A DNA stretch of 39,700 nt, taken from the NCBI GenBank assembly GCA_015068085.1, contig SVLF01000025.1:1-39700 (forward strand), read 5' to 3'. Every line of letters begins with the position of its first letter. Position 1 is the stretch's first letter. This document shows positions 28,442 to 33,594 of this stretch, one piece after another. Under the pieces are notes generated by a model, which was not told the DNA's origin, did not search any database, and saw only the letters and a program-made list of their open reading frames with translations. Source of the stretch: Oscillospiraceae bacterium (lineage in GTDB: Bacteria; Bacillota; Clostridia; Oscillospirales; JAAYXM01). A program made the translations under genes and the position numbers.

Positions 28442-29122
28442 CTACACCCCAATAAGTTCTTTTGCTTTTATTTGCAAATCGTTATATTGATCCTCAGAGA
28501 CCTTACCACAGCGGAGCAGATAATCTCCCAAATCCTCTGCGGTATCCATCCCCTCTTGAGAAATGCCGTCCTGTTTGACAAAGGCTTGCCATACAGTTTT
28601 GAAAACTATTTTGCAGTCATTTATAAAAGTAATGTTCTTTATGTACTCTAAATCGAAATCAATTTTTTCTTCCCATGTTATACCGTTTCTTCCGCTTATC
28701 TGAGCAAGTCCCGAAAGCCCCGGTTTAACGCTCTGGCGCTTCATTTGTTCATCAGTAAAAAACACCATATCGCGAACAAGCTGCGGTCTTGGACCTATAA
28801 CACTCATATCACCTTTGAGAATATTGAATGCTTCGGGAAGTTCGTCAAGGCTTGTGCTACGGAGAAGTCTTCCGAACTTGGTGAGGCGGACATCATCGGG
28901 AAGGAGATTTCCTTCTTCATCCCGCTCGTCGGTCATAGTTCGGAATTTATACAGTTTAAAAATCTTTCCGTTAAGTCCCGGGCGTTCTTGCTTGAAAAGC
29001 ACAGGGCTTCCGAGCTTTACGCGGACAAGGATTGCAACGATTATGTACAGCCACGAGAAAACGATTATCGCGGCAAGCGCGCAGAAAATATCTATCGGGC
29101 GCTTGAAGAATTTTTTATACAT
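28442..29122 (-). CDS. Initiating undecaprenyl-phosphate sugar-phosphate transferase (bacterial sugar transferase family)
   Basis: 226 aa from the ATG at 29122 (MYKKFFKRPIDI). The longer frame only translates the upstream hairpin array. One N-terminal membrane segment (ALAAIIVFSWLYIIVAILV) is followed by GSPVLFKQERPGLNGKIF, YKFRTMTDE, LRSTSLDELPEAFNILKG, SVIGPRPQLV and VKPGLSGLAQISGRNGITW, all hallmarks of the PglC/EpsL-type short phosphotransferases. It loads the first sugar phosphate on undecaprenyl phosphate. The C-terminal ~35 aa (DTAEDLGDYLLRCGKVSEDQ) are an addition. It is the first gene of the operon, and its SD (AAAGG) is supplied by the end of the hairpin array. The 5' half looks more GC-rich than the 3' half. 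Confidence 0.9.
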   Translation of the reverse strand: MYKKFFKRPIDIFCALAAIIVFSWLYIIVAILVRVKLGSPVLFKQERPGLNGKIFKLYKFRTMTDERDEEGNLLPDDVRLTKFGRLLRSTSLDELPEAFNILKGDMSVIGPRPQLVRDMVFFTDEQMKRQSVKPGLSGLAQISGRNGITWEEKIDFDLEYIKNITFINDCKIVFKTVWQAFVKQDGISQEGMDTAEDLGDYLLRCGKVSEDQYNDLQIKAKELIGV

Positions 29123-29138
29123 CTGAACACGACCTTTG

Positions 29139-29333
29139 GGAGCGCGGGGCGCTCCGTGAATTGACAGCGGAGCTGTCGTGAATTGGCGTTCCGCCATGAA
29201 TTGACGCGTAGCGTCATGATTTGAATTGCCTTAATGCACGAAGTGCAATTCATGAGCCGAAAGGCTCAATTCATGAAATCGCAAGATTTCAATTAATGCC
29301 GTCAGGCAATTCATTGAACTTACTTCGTAAGTT
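29139..29333. repeat. Hairpin array A: nine consecutive short stem-loops (EPS operon leader)
   Basis: Stems lie at 29139-29155 (GGAGCGC), 29163-29177 (GACAGC), 29185-29195 (GGCG), 29202-29216 (TGACGC), 29235-29247 (TGCAC), 29253-29268 (TGAGCC, loop GAAA), 29274-29291 (TGAAATC, loop GCAA), 29297-29308 (TGCC) and 29317-29333 (AACTTAC, loop TTC). Loops are 3-4 nt, usually closed by C-G. Linkers are variations of TGAATTG or ATTCATG. The array lies between the EPS promoter and the first gene, so eight of the nine hairpins fall inside the 5' untranslated leader. Confidence 0.85.
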
Positions 29334-29335
29334 TA

Positions 29336-29380
29336 ATTATACCACCTTGCGAATGGAGAGTCAACATTTTTGTAACAAAA
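29336..29380 (-). promoter_or_regulatory. EPS operon promoter with upstream odd palindrome
   Basis: Minus strand: -35 TTGACT (29359-29364), 17-bp spacer, -10 TATAAT (29336-29341). Directly upstream is the palindrome TTTTGT-A-ACAAAA (29368-29380). The same arrangement, with the same spacing and near-identical sequence, stands before the aminotransferase gene at 33278-33323. The start point is expected near 29329, giving a roughly 207-nt leader. Confidence 0.75.
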
Positions 29381-29411
29381 GATGGCACAGGGAATTTGAG
29401 AGTGAAGTTGA

Positions 29412-29480
29412 GATCCCGCGCTTGCGCGCGCCTCCGCTTCGCTCCGGTTCGACTGCGCTGACGCTCCGCTCAGGATGACA
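29412..29480. repeat. Dispersed GC-rich palindromic repeat (copy 2)
   Basis: Same borders as the copy at 9267-9329 (GATCCCGCGCTTGCGCGCGCC ... CTCAGGATGACA), with an interior made of small hairpins such as CCGCTTCGCTCCGG. It lies between the EPS promoter and the first toxin module. Confidence 0.8.
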
Positions 29481-29501
29481 TGGGAGCGCAGGGGCATTGG
29501 T

Positions 29502-29530
29502 TTGACGAAAATCATTTATTGTGATATAAT
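29502..29530 (+). promoter_or_regulatory. Promoter of toxin module 1 mRNA
   Basis: -35 TTGACG (29502-29507), 17-bp spacer, -10 TATAAT (29525-29530). The transcript would begin with the stem-loop GTGCTTG-AAAA-CAAGCAC (29535-29552), a 5'-end hairpin as found on stable toxin mRNAs. Confidence 0.75.
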
Positions 29531-29649
29531 AGATGTGCTTGAAAACAAGCACGAAGGAGTTGCCTTAACGGTGGCGGTTGCTTCCTCTATCTTCAGAGGA
29601 GGTACATATTCTTTTTATTCCGCCTCCTCTGAATGAGGAGGTGATGCGG

Positions 29650-29781
29650 ATGGGATATATCACTTTGCAGGATTTGTTATCCTTTGCAACGTTCATTTTC
29701 CTTTTAATCTCGTATTTTCAAAATAAAAAGAACTACCCGCCCAAAGCTTCCAACTTAGCGGTTAGTTCTAACTGTCTATAA
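29650..29781 (+). CDS. Type I toxin-like small membrane peptide, module 1
   Basis: 43 aa. The ATG at 29650 is chosen because AGGAGG (29636-29641) is 8 bp upstream; the in-frame longer start lies in the structured leader. The peptide starts MGYITLQDLL, has one hydrophobic helix (SFATFIFLLISYF) and then QNKKN and a polar tail. This is the plan of holin-like or TxpA/Fst-type type I toxins, which insert in the membrane. The SD is buried in a stem (CCTCCTC-TGAAT-GAGGAGG). Its 3' end overlaps an antisense RNA read from the other strand. Related peptides lie at 31385 and 31796. Toxicity is inferred, not shown. Confidence 0.75.
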   Translation: MGYITLQDLLSFATFIFLLISYFQNKKNYPPKASNLAVSSNCL

Positions 29782-29847
29782 GGAAGTGACCGTTGCCGGG
29801 CAACTTCTTTGTGTTTTCATTGTACTCCATTTCTGCGTTTTTGTCAA
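29722..29847 (-). ncRNA. Antisense antitoxin RNA, module 1 (with promoter)
   Basis: Minus-strand promoter TTGACA (29842-29847), 17-bp spacer, TACAAT (29819-29824). The RNA should start near 29812 and end at an intrinsic terminator whose arms (AGTTC-side and CCGC-side) close around 29731-29770 and are followed by TTTTTATTTT. It overlaps the last ~60 nt of the toxin ORF and the mRNA 3' region. Its 5' end resembles the mRNA 5' leader, so both can pair with the same mRNA 3' segment. Convergent overlap at the toxin 3' end is the TxpA/RatA-type arrangement. Confidence 0.75.
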
Positions 29848-29885
29848 GCAAAAGTTGGCAGTTCGCAGGGCAAGCTGCATGATTT

Positions 29886-30081
29886 GACAGCAGAGCTGTC
29901 GTGAATTGGCGTTCCGCCGTGAATTGACAGCAAAGCTGTCATGATTTGAATTGCCTTAATGCACGAAGTGCAATTCATGAGCCGAAAGGCTCAATTCATG
30001 TAATCGCAAGATTTCAATTAATGCCGTCAGGCAATTCATTGAACTTACTTCGTAAGTTTGATGAATTGCACGTGCGGTGCA
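29886..30081. repeat. Hairpin array B
   Basis: Same order as array A from its second hairpin onwards: GACAGC (29886-29900), GGCG (29908-29918), GACAGC (29926-29940, where array A has TGACGC), TGCAC (29960-29972), TGAGCC/GAAA (29978-29993), an imperfect TGTAATC/GCAA (29999-30016), TGCC (30022-30033), AACTTAC (30042-30058), plus an extra TGCAC (30067-30081). It is followed by a lone TGGTACAATGG resembling the -10 region of the toxin mRNA promoters, probably a remnant. With the antitoxin promoter, this is all that fills 29782-30114. Confidence 0.8.
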
Positions 30082-30114
30082 TTGTTTTGGTACAATGGAA
30101 GGCGGCGAAGGTTG

Positions 30115-30936
30115 TTATTCTCTCAACAGTTTTAATGTGTTTTGTTTTTCAAGAACCCTTAACTGTGATTTTGCCATAGCATTGAGTTGAATAAGTCTTT
30201 CTCTTTGAGGTACACCTTGTTCTATAAGTATAGCATTAAAGCTTTCCATATTGGCAATTACCAAAAGCTGTTCTATTGTTGCATAATCTCTTATATTGCC
30301 TTTCTTGTCCGGATTTTCTGTTCTCCAATCTTTTGCTGTTTTACCAAACAGAGCCATATTTAAAACATCTGCCTCATTGGCATAAACAAAGGCAAGTTGT
30401 TTTTCACTTAGATTAGGAACAATATTCTCTTTTATAGCATCCGTATGTATGCGATAATTAACTTTGGCAAGTTCTCTTTTTGCACTCCATTCAAGCTCTT
30501 TCTGTTCATTGACTTTTAATCTTTGGAATTCTGTTATAAGATAAAGCTTAAATTCCGCCGAAATCCAGCTTGCGAACTCAAAAGCAATATCCCGATGCGC
30601 ATACACACCACTGTTATATCTTCCTGCCGAAACCGTAAGTCCAATACCGTTTAATTTTTCTATCCATTGACTTGGAGTAATCATAAAAGCATTTGTTCCG
30701 GCATCCTTTGTAACCGTATCGAATTCGACACGGTTAAAATCAGGATTGTTAAGTTCCTCCCAAACACATAAAAACCTTAAAGTTTCTTTGTTTCTTAACC
30801 AATTATATACCGTAAACCTAGGCTCATTTGGATTTTTGTATCTGGCAATATCAGTAAGCGAAATATAATCTGCTTTATTTATCTTTTTATATTTGATATC
30901 AATGCCATTCACTTCTATTTGATTATTTTTTGCCAT
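30115..30936 (-). CDS. KilA-N domain protein (phage-derived)
   Basis: 273 aa. The N-terminal ~110 aa match the KilA-N/APSES-type DNA-binding domain: YISLTDIARYKNPNEPRFTV then YNWLRNKETLRFLCVWEELN, then SGRYNSGVYAHRDIAFEFAS and WISAEFKLYLITEFQRLK. The C-terminal half is helical (KELEWSAKRELAKVNYRIHT, EQLLVIANMESFNAILIEQG). KilA-N proteins are common on phages and mobile elements and can be transcriptional regulators or antirepressors. It has its own SD only through AAAGG in the adjoining hairpin array. It is a lone insertion between toxin modules, flanked by arrays B and C. Confidence 0.8.
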   Translation of the reverse strand: MAKNNQIEVNGIDIKYKKINKADYISLTDIARYKNPNEPRFTVYNWLRNKETLRFLCVWEELNNPDFNRVEFDTVTKDAGTNAFMITPSQWIEKLNGIGLTVSAGRYNSGVYAHRDIAFEFASWISAEFKLYLITEFQRLKVNEQKELEWSAKRELAKVNYRIHTDAIKENIVPNLSEKQLAFVYANEADVLNMALFGKTAKDWRTENPDKKGNIRDYATIEQLLVIANMESFNAILIEQGVPQRERLIQLNAMAKSQLRVLEKQNTLKLLRE

Positions 30937-30939
30937 AAT

Positions 30940-31046
30940 GAAACACGACCTTTGGGAGCGCGGGGCGCTCCGTGAATTGACAGCAAAGCTGTCGTGAATT
31001 GGCGTTCCGCCATGAATTGATGCATACGCATCATGAATCGTGTTTC
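30940..31046. repeat. Hairpin array C with terminal inverted repeats
   Basis: A 107-bp unit bounded by GAAACACGA (30940-30948) and TCGTGTTTC (31038-31046). Inside are four hairpins: GGAGCGC (30955-30971), GACAGC/AAA (30979-30993), GGCG (31001-31011) and TGATGC/ATAC (31018-31033). The first three match array A, with a different loop in the second; the fourth has another stem that is still complementary. It adjoins a decapitated toxin module, as if it replaced the toxin 5' half. Confidence 0.8.
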
Positions 31047-31049
31047 AAA

Positions 31050-31174
31050 AATAAAAAGAATTAAACCGCCCAAGCACCAACTTTGCGGTTTAATTCTTAA
31101 CCGTATATGGAAGTGACCGTTGCCGGGCAACTTCTTTGTATTCTCATTGTACCCTATTTCTGCGTTTTTGTCAA
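31050..31174 (-). ncRNA. Orphan antisense antitoxin RNA, module 2 (toxin lost)
   Basis: Promoter TTGACA (31169-31174), 17-bp spacer, TACAAT (31146-31151). The RNA would run from about 31139 to a 12-bp terminator stem GAATTAAACCGC (31058-31069) / GCGGTTTAATTC (31085-31096) followed on the minus strand by TTTTTATTTTTG. The toxin start, SD and mRNA promoter are missing; array C lies in their place. The antisense part is nearly the same as in module 1 and could still act in trans on module 1 or 4. Confidence 0.7.
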
Positions 31175-31227
31175 GCGGAAAAAGAGAGCCCGCTGGTTGA
31201 GTTATGAGTTTAGAGATTACAGTTATG

Positions 31228-31248
31228 AATTCCGCCGGGGCGGAATGT
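31228..31248. repeat. Single hairpin unit before toxin module 3
   Basis: ATTCCGC-CGGG-GCGGAAT with ATGA in front. The same flanks and stem (ATTCCGC-AAA-GCGGAAT) recur before toxin module 4 at about 31620-31637, inside a shared TTGAGTTATGAG...TTACAG context. The loop changes while the stem is kept. Confidence 0.7.
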
Positions 31249-31270
31249 TTTTTGAACAGAAATCTTTCAT

Positions 31271-31299
31271 TTGACAAATATCATTTGTTGTGATACAAT
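31271..31299 (+). promoter_or_regulatory. Promoter of toxin module 3 mRNA
   Basis: -35 TTGACA (31271-31276), 17-bp spacer, -10 TACAAT (31294-31299). The predicted 5' end falls on the hairpin GACTCAG-GTAAT-CTGAGTC (31306-31324), whose stem differs from modules 1 and 4 but occupies the same place. Confidence 0.75.
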
Positions 31300-31384
31300 A
31301 AGTAAGACTCAGGTAATCTGAGTCGGAGGCTACCACATACGGGTAGGCGGTTCAATTCTCGCCCTCTGAAGGGGGGCTTGCCTG

Positions 31385-31450
31385 ATGGATTACATAACAT
31401 TAATTTTAATTATTGTTTTTTATACTATCATTGCAATAAAAAAGAATTAG
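31385..31450 (+). CDS. Type I toxin-like small membrane peptide, module 3
   Basis: 21 aa: MDYITLILIIVFYTIIAIKK plus Asn. It is almost entirely one hydrophobic helix with a terminal KK, and shares the MxYIT start and KK end with the other two. GGGGGG at 31371-31376 serves as SD, buried by pairing with GCCCTC (31361-31366). It is too short for ordinary gene finders. The antisense RNA terminator begins inside the last codons. It may be a shortened family member; activity is unproven. Confidence 0.7.
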   Translation: MDYITLILIIVFYTIIAIKKN

Positions 31451-31566
31451 CCGCCAGGTCGTCAAAACTTGCGGCTAAATTCTTTAGCTAAAATCTTTGA
31501 GGGCTGAACCGTCTGCCGGTAGCCTCTTTGTATTTTCATTGTACCTTACTTTTCTGTTTTTGTCAA
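31440..31566 (-). ncRNA. Antisense antitoxin RNA, module 3
   Basis: Promoter TTGACA (31561-31566), 17-bp spacer, TACAAT (31538-31543). The RNA would start near 31531 and stop at the stem GAATTAGCCGC (31444-31454) / GCGGCTAAATTC (31471-31482), followed by a T-run on the minus strand. The 5' sequence differs from modules 1, 2 and 4 in step with its own mRNA leader, so it should be specific for module 3. With the leaders, these RNAs account for the gene-free stretch 31451-31795. Confidence 0.75.
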
Positions 31567-31646
31567 GCAGAAGTTCACGGTTTCCGGTACTTTTGTTGAG
31601 TTATGAGGTTACAGCCATGAATTCCGCAAAGCGGAATGTTGCCTTT

Positions 31647-31675
31647 TTGACAAGCGCAAATCATTGTGGTACAAT
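31647..31675 (+). promoter_or_regulatory. Promoter of toxin module 4 mRNA
   Basis: -35 TTGACA (31647-31652), 17-bp spacer, -10 TACAAT (31670-31675). It is followed by the 5' hairpin GTGCTTG-GAAA-CAAGCAC (31680-31697). Confidence 0.75.
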
Positions 31676-31795
31676 GGATGTGCTTGGAAACAAGCACAAG
31701 GGAGTTGCCTTAACGGTGGCGGTTGCTTCCTCTTTCATCGGAGGAAGAAATCTTTTTGAAGTTGCCTTTCTCCTGAATGGAGGGAGGTGGTGCGA

Positions 31796-31882
31796 ATGGA
31801 ATACATAACCTGGCGCGATTTAATTGAAATTGCGACGCTTGTGGTTTCTGTTCTCAGCTACTTTAGCAATAAAAAAAGATAA
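31796..31882 (+). CDS. Type I toxin-like small membrane peptide, module 4
   Basis: 28 aa, starting MEYITWRDLIEIATLVVSVL and continuing SYFSNKKR. It is clearly homologous to the module 1 peptide (MxYITxxDLxxxAT...SYFxNKK). It has one hydrophobic helix and a basic end. SD GGAGGGAGG (31779-31787) pairs with CCTTTCTCC across the loop TGAAT, the same sequestering hairpin as in module 1. It is overlapped at the 3' end by antisense RNA. Confidence 0.75.
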   Translation: MEYITWRDLIEIATLVVSVLSYFSNKKR

Positions 31883-31992
31883 TCGCCAGCCTTCCCAAAC
31901 TTGCGATTATCTTTTAGTCGTATAGAGGAAGCGTCCGTTACCGGGCAACTTCTTTGTATTTTAATTTTACTCTACTTTTCTGTTTTTGTCAA
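31870..31992 (-). ncRNA. Antisense antitoxin RNA, module 4
   Basis: Promoter TTGACA (31987-31992), 17-bp spacer, TAAAAT (31964-31969, one change from the others). The RNA would start near 31957. The terminator stem is GATAATCGC (31878-31886) / GCGATTATC (31903-31911), followed by seven T on the minus strand. The arms differ from modules 1-3 but remain complementary. Confidence 0.7.
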
Positions 31993-32024
31993 GAGCAAGT
32001 TCGGCAGCAGTTTGCTTCACAAGC

Positions 32025-33212
32025 TTATGCAAAGCAACTTCTCACAATCTCGATAACTACATTCTGTTCCTCTTCCTTCATTTTAATATCGGACGGCAAG
32101 CAAAAGCCGCGCTCGAAGATATCTTCGTTTACCGCTTCGTCGCTCGCGCTGACGAACGGGCAGTCCTTGTAAATCGGCTGCATATGCATCGGCTTCCAGA
32201 TAGGGCGCCCCTCTGCGTTACACTCCGCAAGCTTGTCCAATATCTCCGTCGGGCAGGATTTCCCGCTTTCTTTTATGTAGGTTGCACATGTTGCGCTTCT
32301 TTCCTGCTTGCACATATGCTCTTTATCTATCAGCGCGCAGCTGAGCCAGAAGTTCGGCTCCATATCGTTTTCTATGTAAGGATTGAGCGTTATCGGCAAA
32401 TCGCGGAAGCCTTCCTGATAGCGGAGATAGATTTCCTTTTTGCGCGCAATATGCTCTCCGAGATATTCGCTTTGCCCGCGCACAACTCCGGCTATGACGT
32501 TGCTCATACGGTAGTTATAGCCAAGCTCTTCGTGCTGATACCACGGTGCGCTCTCGCGGCTTTGGGTTGACCATTTTTTCGCCTTGTTTATCGCATCAAC
32601 GTCATCGGAAAGAAGCATTCCGCCGGATGAACCGGTTATGATTTTGTTTCCGTTGAAGGAGATTACGTTATATGTGCCAAAGCTTCCCGCCTTTTCGCCC
32701 TTATATTCCGCGCCGAGTGACTCTGCCGCGTCCTCAACAAGCACGGCGTTATGCTCATTGCATATTTCTTTTATCTCATCGTATTTCGCGGGGGTTCCGT
32801 ACAAATCCGCAACTACAACGACCTTCACATCCGGATAAAGCTCAAACGCTTTTCTCAGCGCCGCCGGATCCATATTCCATGTTTCCCTCTCGCTGTCTAT
32901 AAACACAGGCACCGCTTTTTCATATACGACAGGATTAACGGTTGCGGCGAAGGTCATATCTGTACAAAAAACCTTATCCCCGGGCTTCACACCCGCAAGC
33001 TTTATTGCAAGATGAAGTGCAGAAGTTCCGCAGGAGAGCGCCACGGAATGCTTACAACCGATATAGTCCGACATCTTCTTTTCAATTACGTTTATGTTCT
33101 CTCCAATCGTAGACATCCAGTTGGTGTTATAAGCTTCCTGCATATATTTAAGTTCTTCTCCGTGCATTGTAGGAGTTGCAAGCCAAACCTTTTTCTCAAA
33201 CTGCCTGATCAT
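32025..33212 (-). CDS. DegT/DnrJ/EryC1/StrS sugar aminotransferase, EpsN/PglE type
   Basis: 395 aa from the ATG at 33212, with AGAGG about 7 bp upstream. PLP-enzyme features are ALSCGTSALHLAIKLAGV, FCTDMTFAATVNPVVYEKA, VLVEDAAESLGAEYKGEKAG and the lysine site VISFNGNKIITGSSGGML, then GYNYRMSNVIAGVV and the diagnostic WKPMHMQPIY near the end. It transfers an amino group to a UDP-4-keto-6-deoxy sugar (bacillosamine-type pathway). The matching dehydratase and acetyltransferase are not in the window. It is monocistronic here, separated from the EPS operon by the toxin/repeat zone, but driven by the same promoter module. GC content looks nearer to the flanks than to the AT-rich EPS core. Confidence 0.85.
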   Translation of the reverse strand: MIRQFEKKVWLATPTMHGEELKYMQEAYNTNWMSTIGENINVIEKKMSDYIGCKHSVALSCGTSALHLAIKLAGVKPGDKVFCTDMTFAATVNPVVYEKAVPVFIDSERETWNMDPAALRKAFELYPDVKVVVVADLYGTPAKYDEIKEICNEHNAVLVEDAAESLGAEYKGEKAGSFGTYNVISFNGNKIITGSSGGMLLSDDVDAINKAKKWSTQSRESAPWYQHEELGYNYRMSNVIAGVVRGQSEYLGEHIARKKEIYLRYQEGFRDLPITLNPYIENDMEPNFWLSCALIDKEHMCKQERSATCATYIKESGKSCPTEILDKLAECNAEGRPIWKPMHMQPIYKDCPFVSASDEAVNEDIFERGFCLPSDIKMKEEEQNVVIEIVRSCFA

Positions 33213-33277
33213 CTTTATCCTCTTTTCTGTGTGTTCATACAAACACAATTGACTAAGTATATTATAATATGTATAAA

Positions 33278-33323
33278 ATTATACCACCGCGCGAAAGTGG
33301 AGTCAATATTTTTGTAACAAAAA
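33278..33323 (-). promoter_or_regulatory. Aminotransferase promoter with upstream odd palindrome (second copy)
   Basis: -35 TTGACT (33301-33306), 17-bp spacer, -10 TATAAT (33278-33283), palindrome TTTTTGT-A-ACAAAAA (33309-33323). Near-identical to 29336-29380, including the stretch GGTGG before the -10. Confidence 0.75.
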
Positions 33324-33363
33324 GGACTGAGAAAAAATCGAAAATGACCTTTTCTCAATCCTT
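33319..33363 (-). terminator. Terminator of the minus-strand phage block
   Basis: Arms AAGGACTGAGAAAA and TTTTCTCAATCCTT (33322-33335 and 33350-33363, one mismatch), followed on the minus strand by TTTTTG. It isolates the phage operon from the aminotransferase promoter, whose palindrome it touches. Confidence 0.75.
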
Positions 33364-33380
33364 GCTTATTGTACCCCCGT

Positions 33381-33575
33381 CTATATCCCTCGCAGGAGAA
33401 GCGTTGCAATAATCGTCACCACGCCGCCTATTACCGAGCCGGCAATGAGGCGGTTTGTGGAAATCAGCGTATCAAGCTTGGTTTCAAGCCGCTCAAAGCG
33501 AACATCGCCGTGGTTCAACCGCTCATTTATCTCTCCGCGGTGGTTTGCGCACGTCTCACACGTTACGTATTCCAC
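33381..33575 (-). CDS. XhlA-like phage lysis accessory protein
   Basis: 64 aa. GTG start with GGAGG about 9 bp upstream. The N-terminal ~40 aa are a helical coiled coil (RFERLETKLDTLISTNRLI) after a short CETC motif. The C-terminal ~20 aa are one membrane helix (GSVIGGVVTIIATLLLRG). This matches XhlA of PBSX-type lysis cassettes, which works with the holin and lysin. It is the last gene of the phage block, directly after the lysin. Confidence 0.75.
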   Translation of the reverse strand: MEYVTCETCANHRGEINERLNHGDVRFERLETKLDTLISTNRLIAGSVIGGVVTIIATLLLRGI

Positions 33576-33594
33576 ATCCTTTCACCTCCCCTTC

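Noticed and set aside
29123..29197. N-terminal extension of the initiating sugar transferase
   Set aside because: It reads through array A; the same peptide appears in front of the KilA-N gene, showing it is repeat sequence.
29139..30081. CRISPR array
   Set aside because: The regular spacing comes from different hairpins with short linkers, not from one identical repeat with unique spacers; no cas genes are present.
31497..31808. 103-aa plus-strand ORF across toxin modules 3 and 4
   Set aside because: It spans promoter, leader hairpins and the SD of module 4 in another frame; the RNA signals explain this sequence better.
33215..33409. 64-aa minus-strand ORF upstream of the aminotransferase
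   Set aside because: It covers the terminator and promoter between two transcription units and has no SD.
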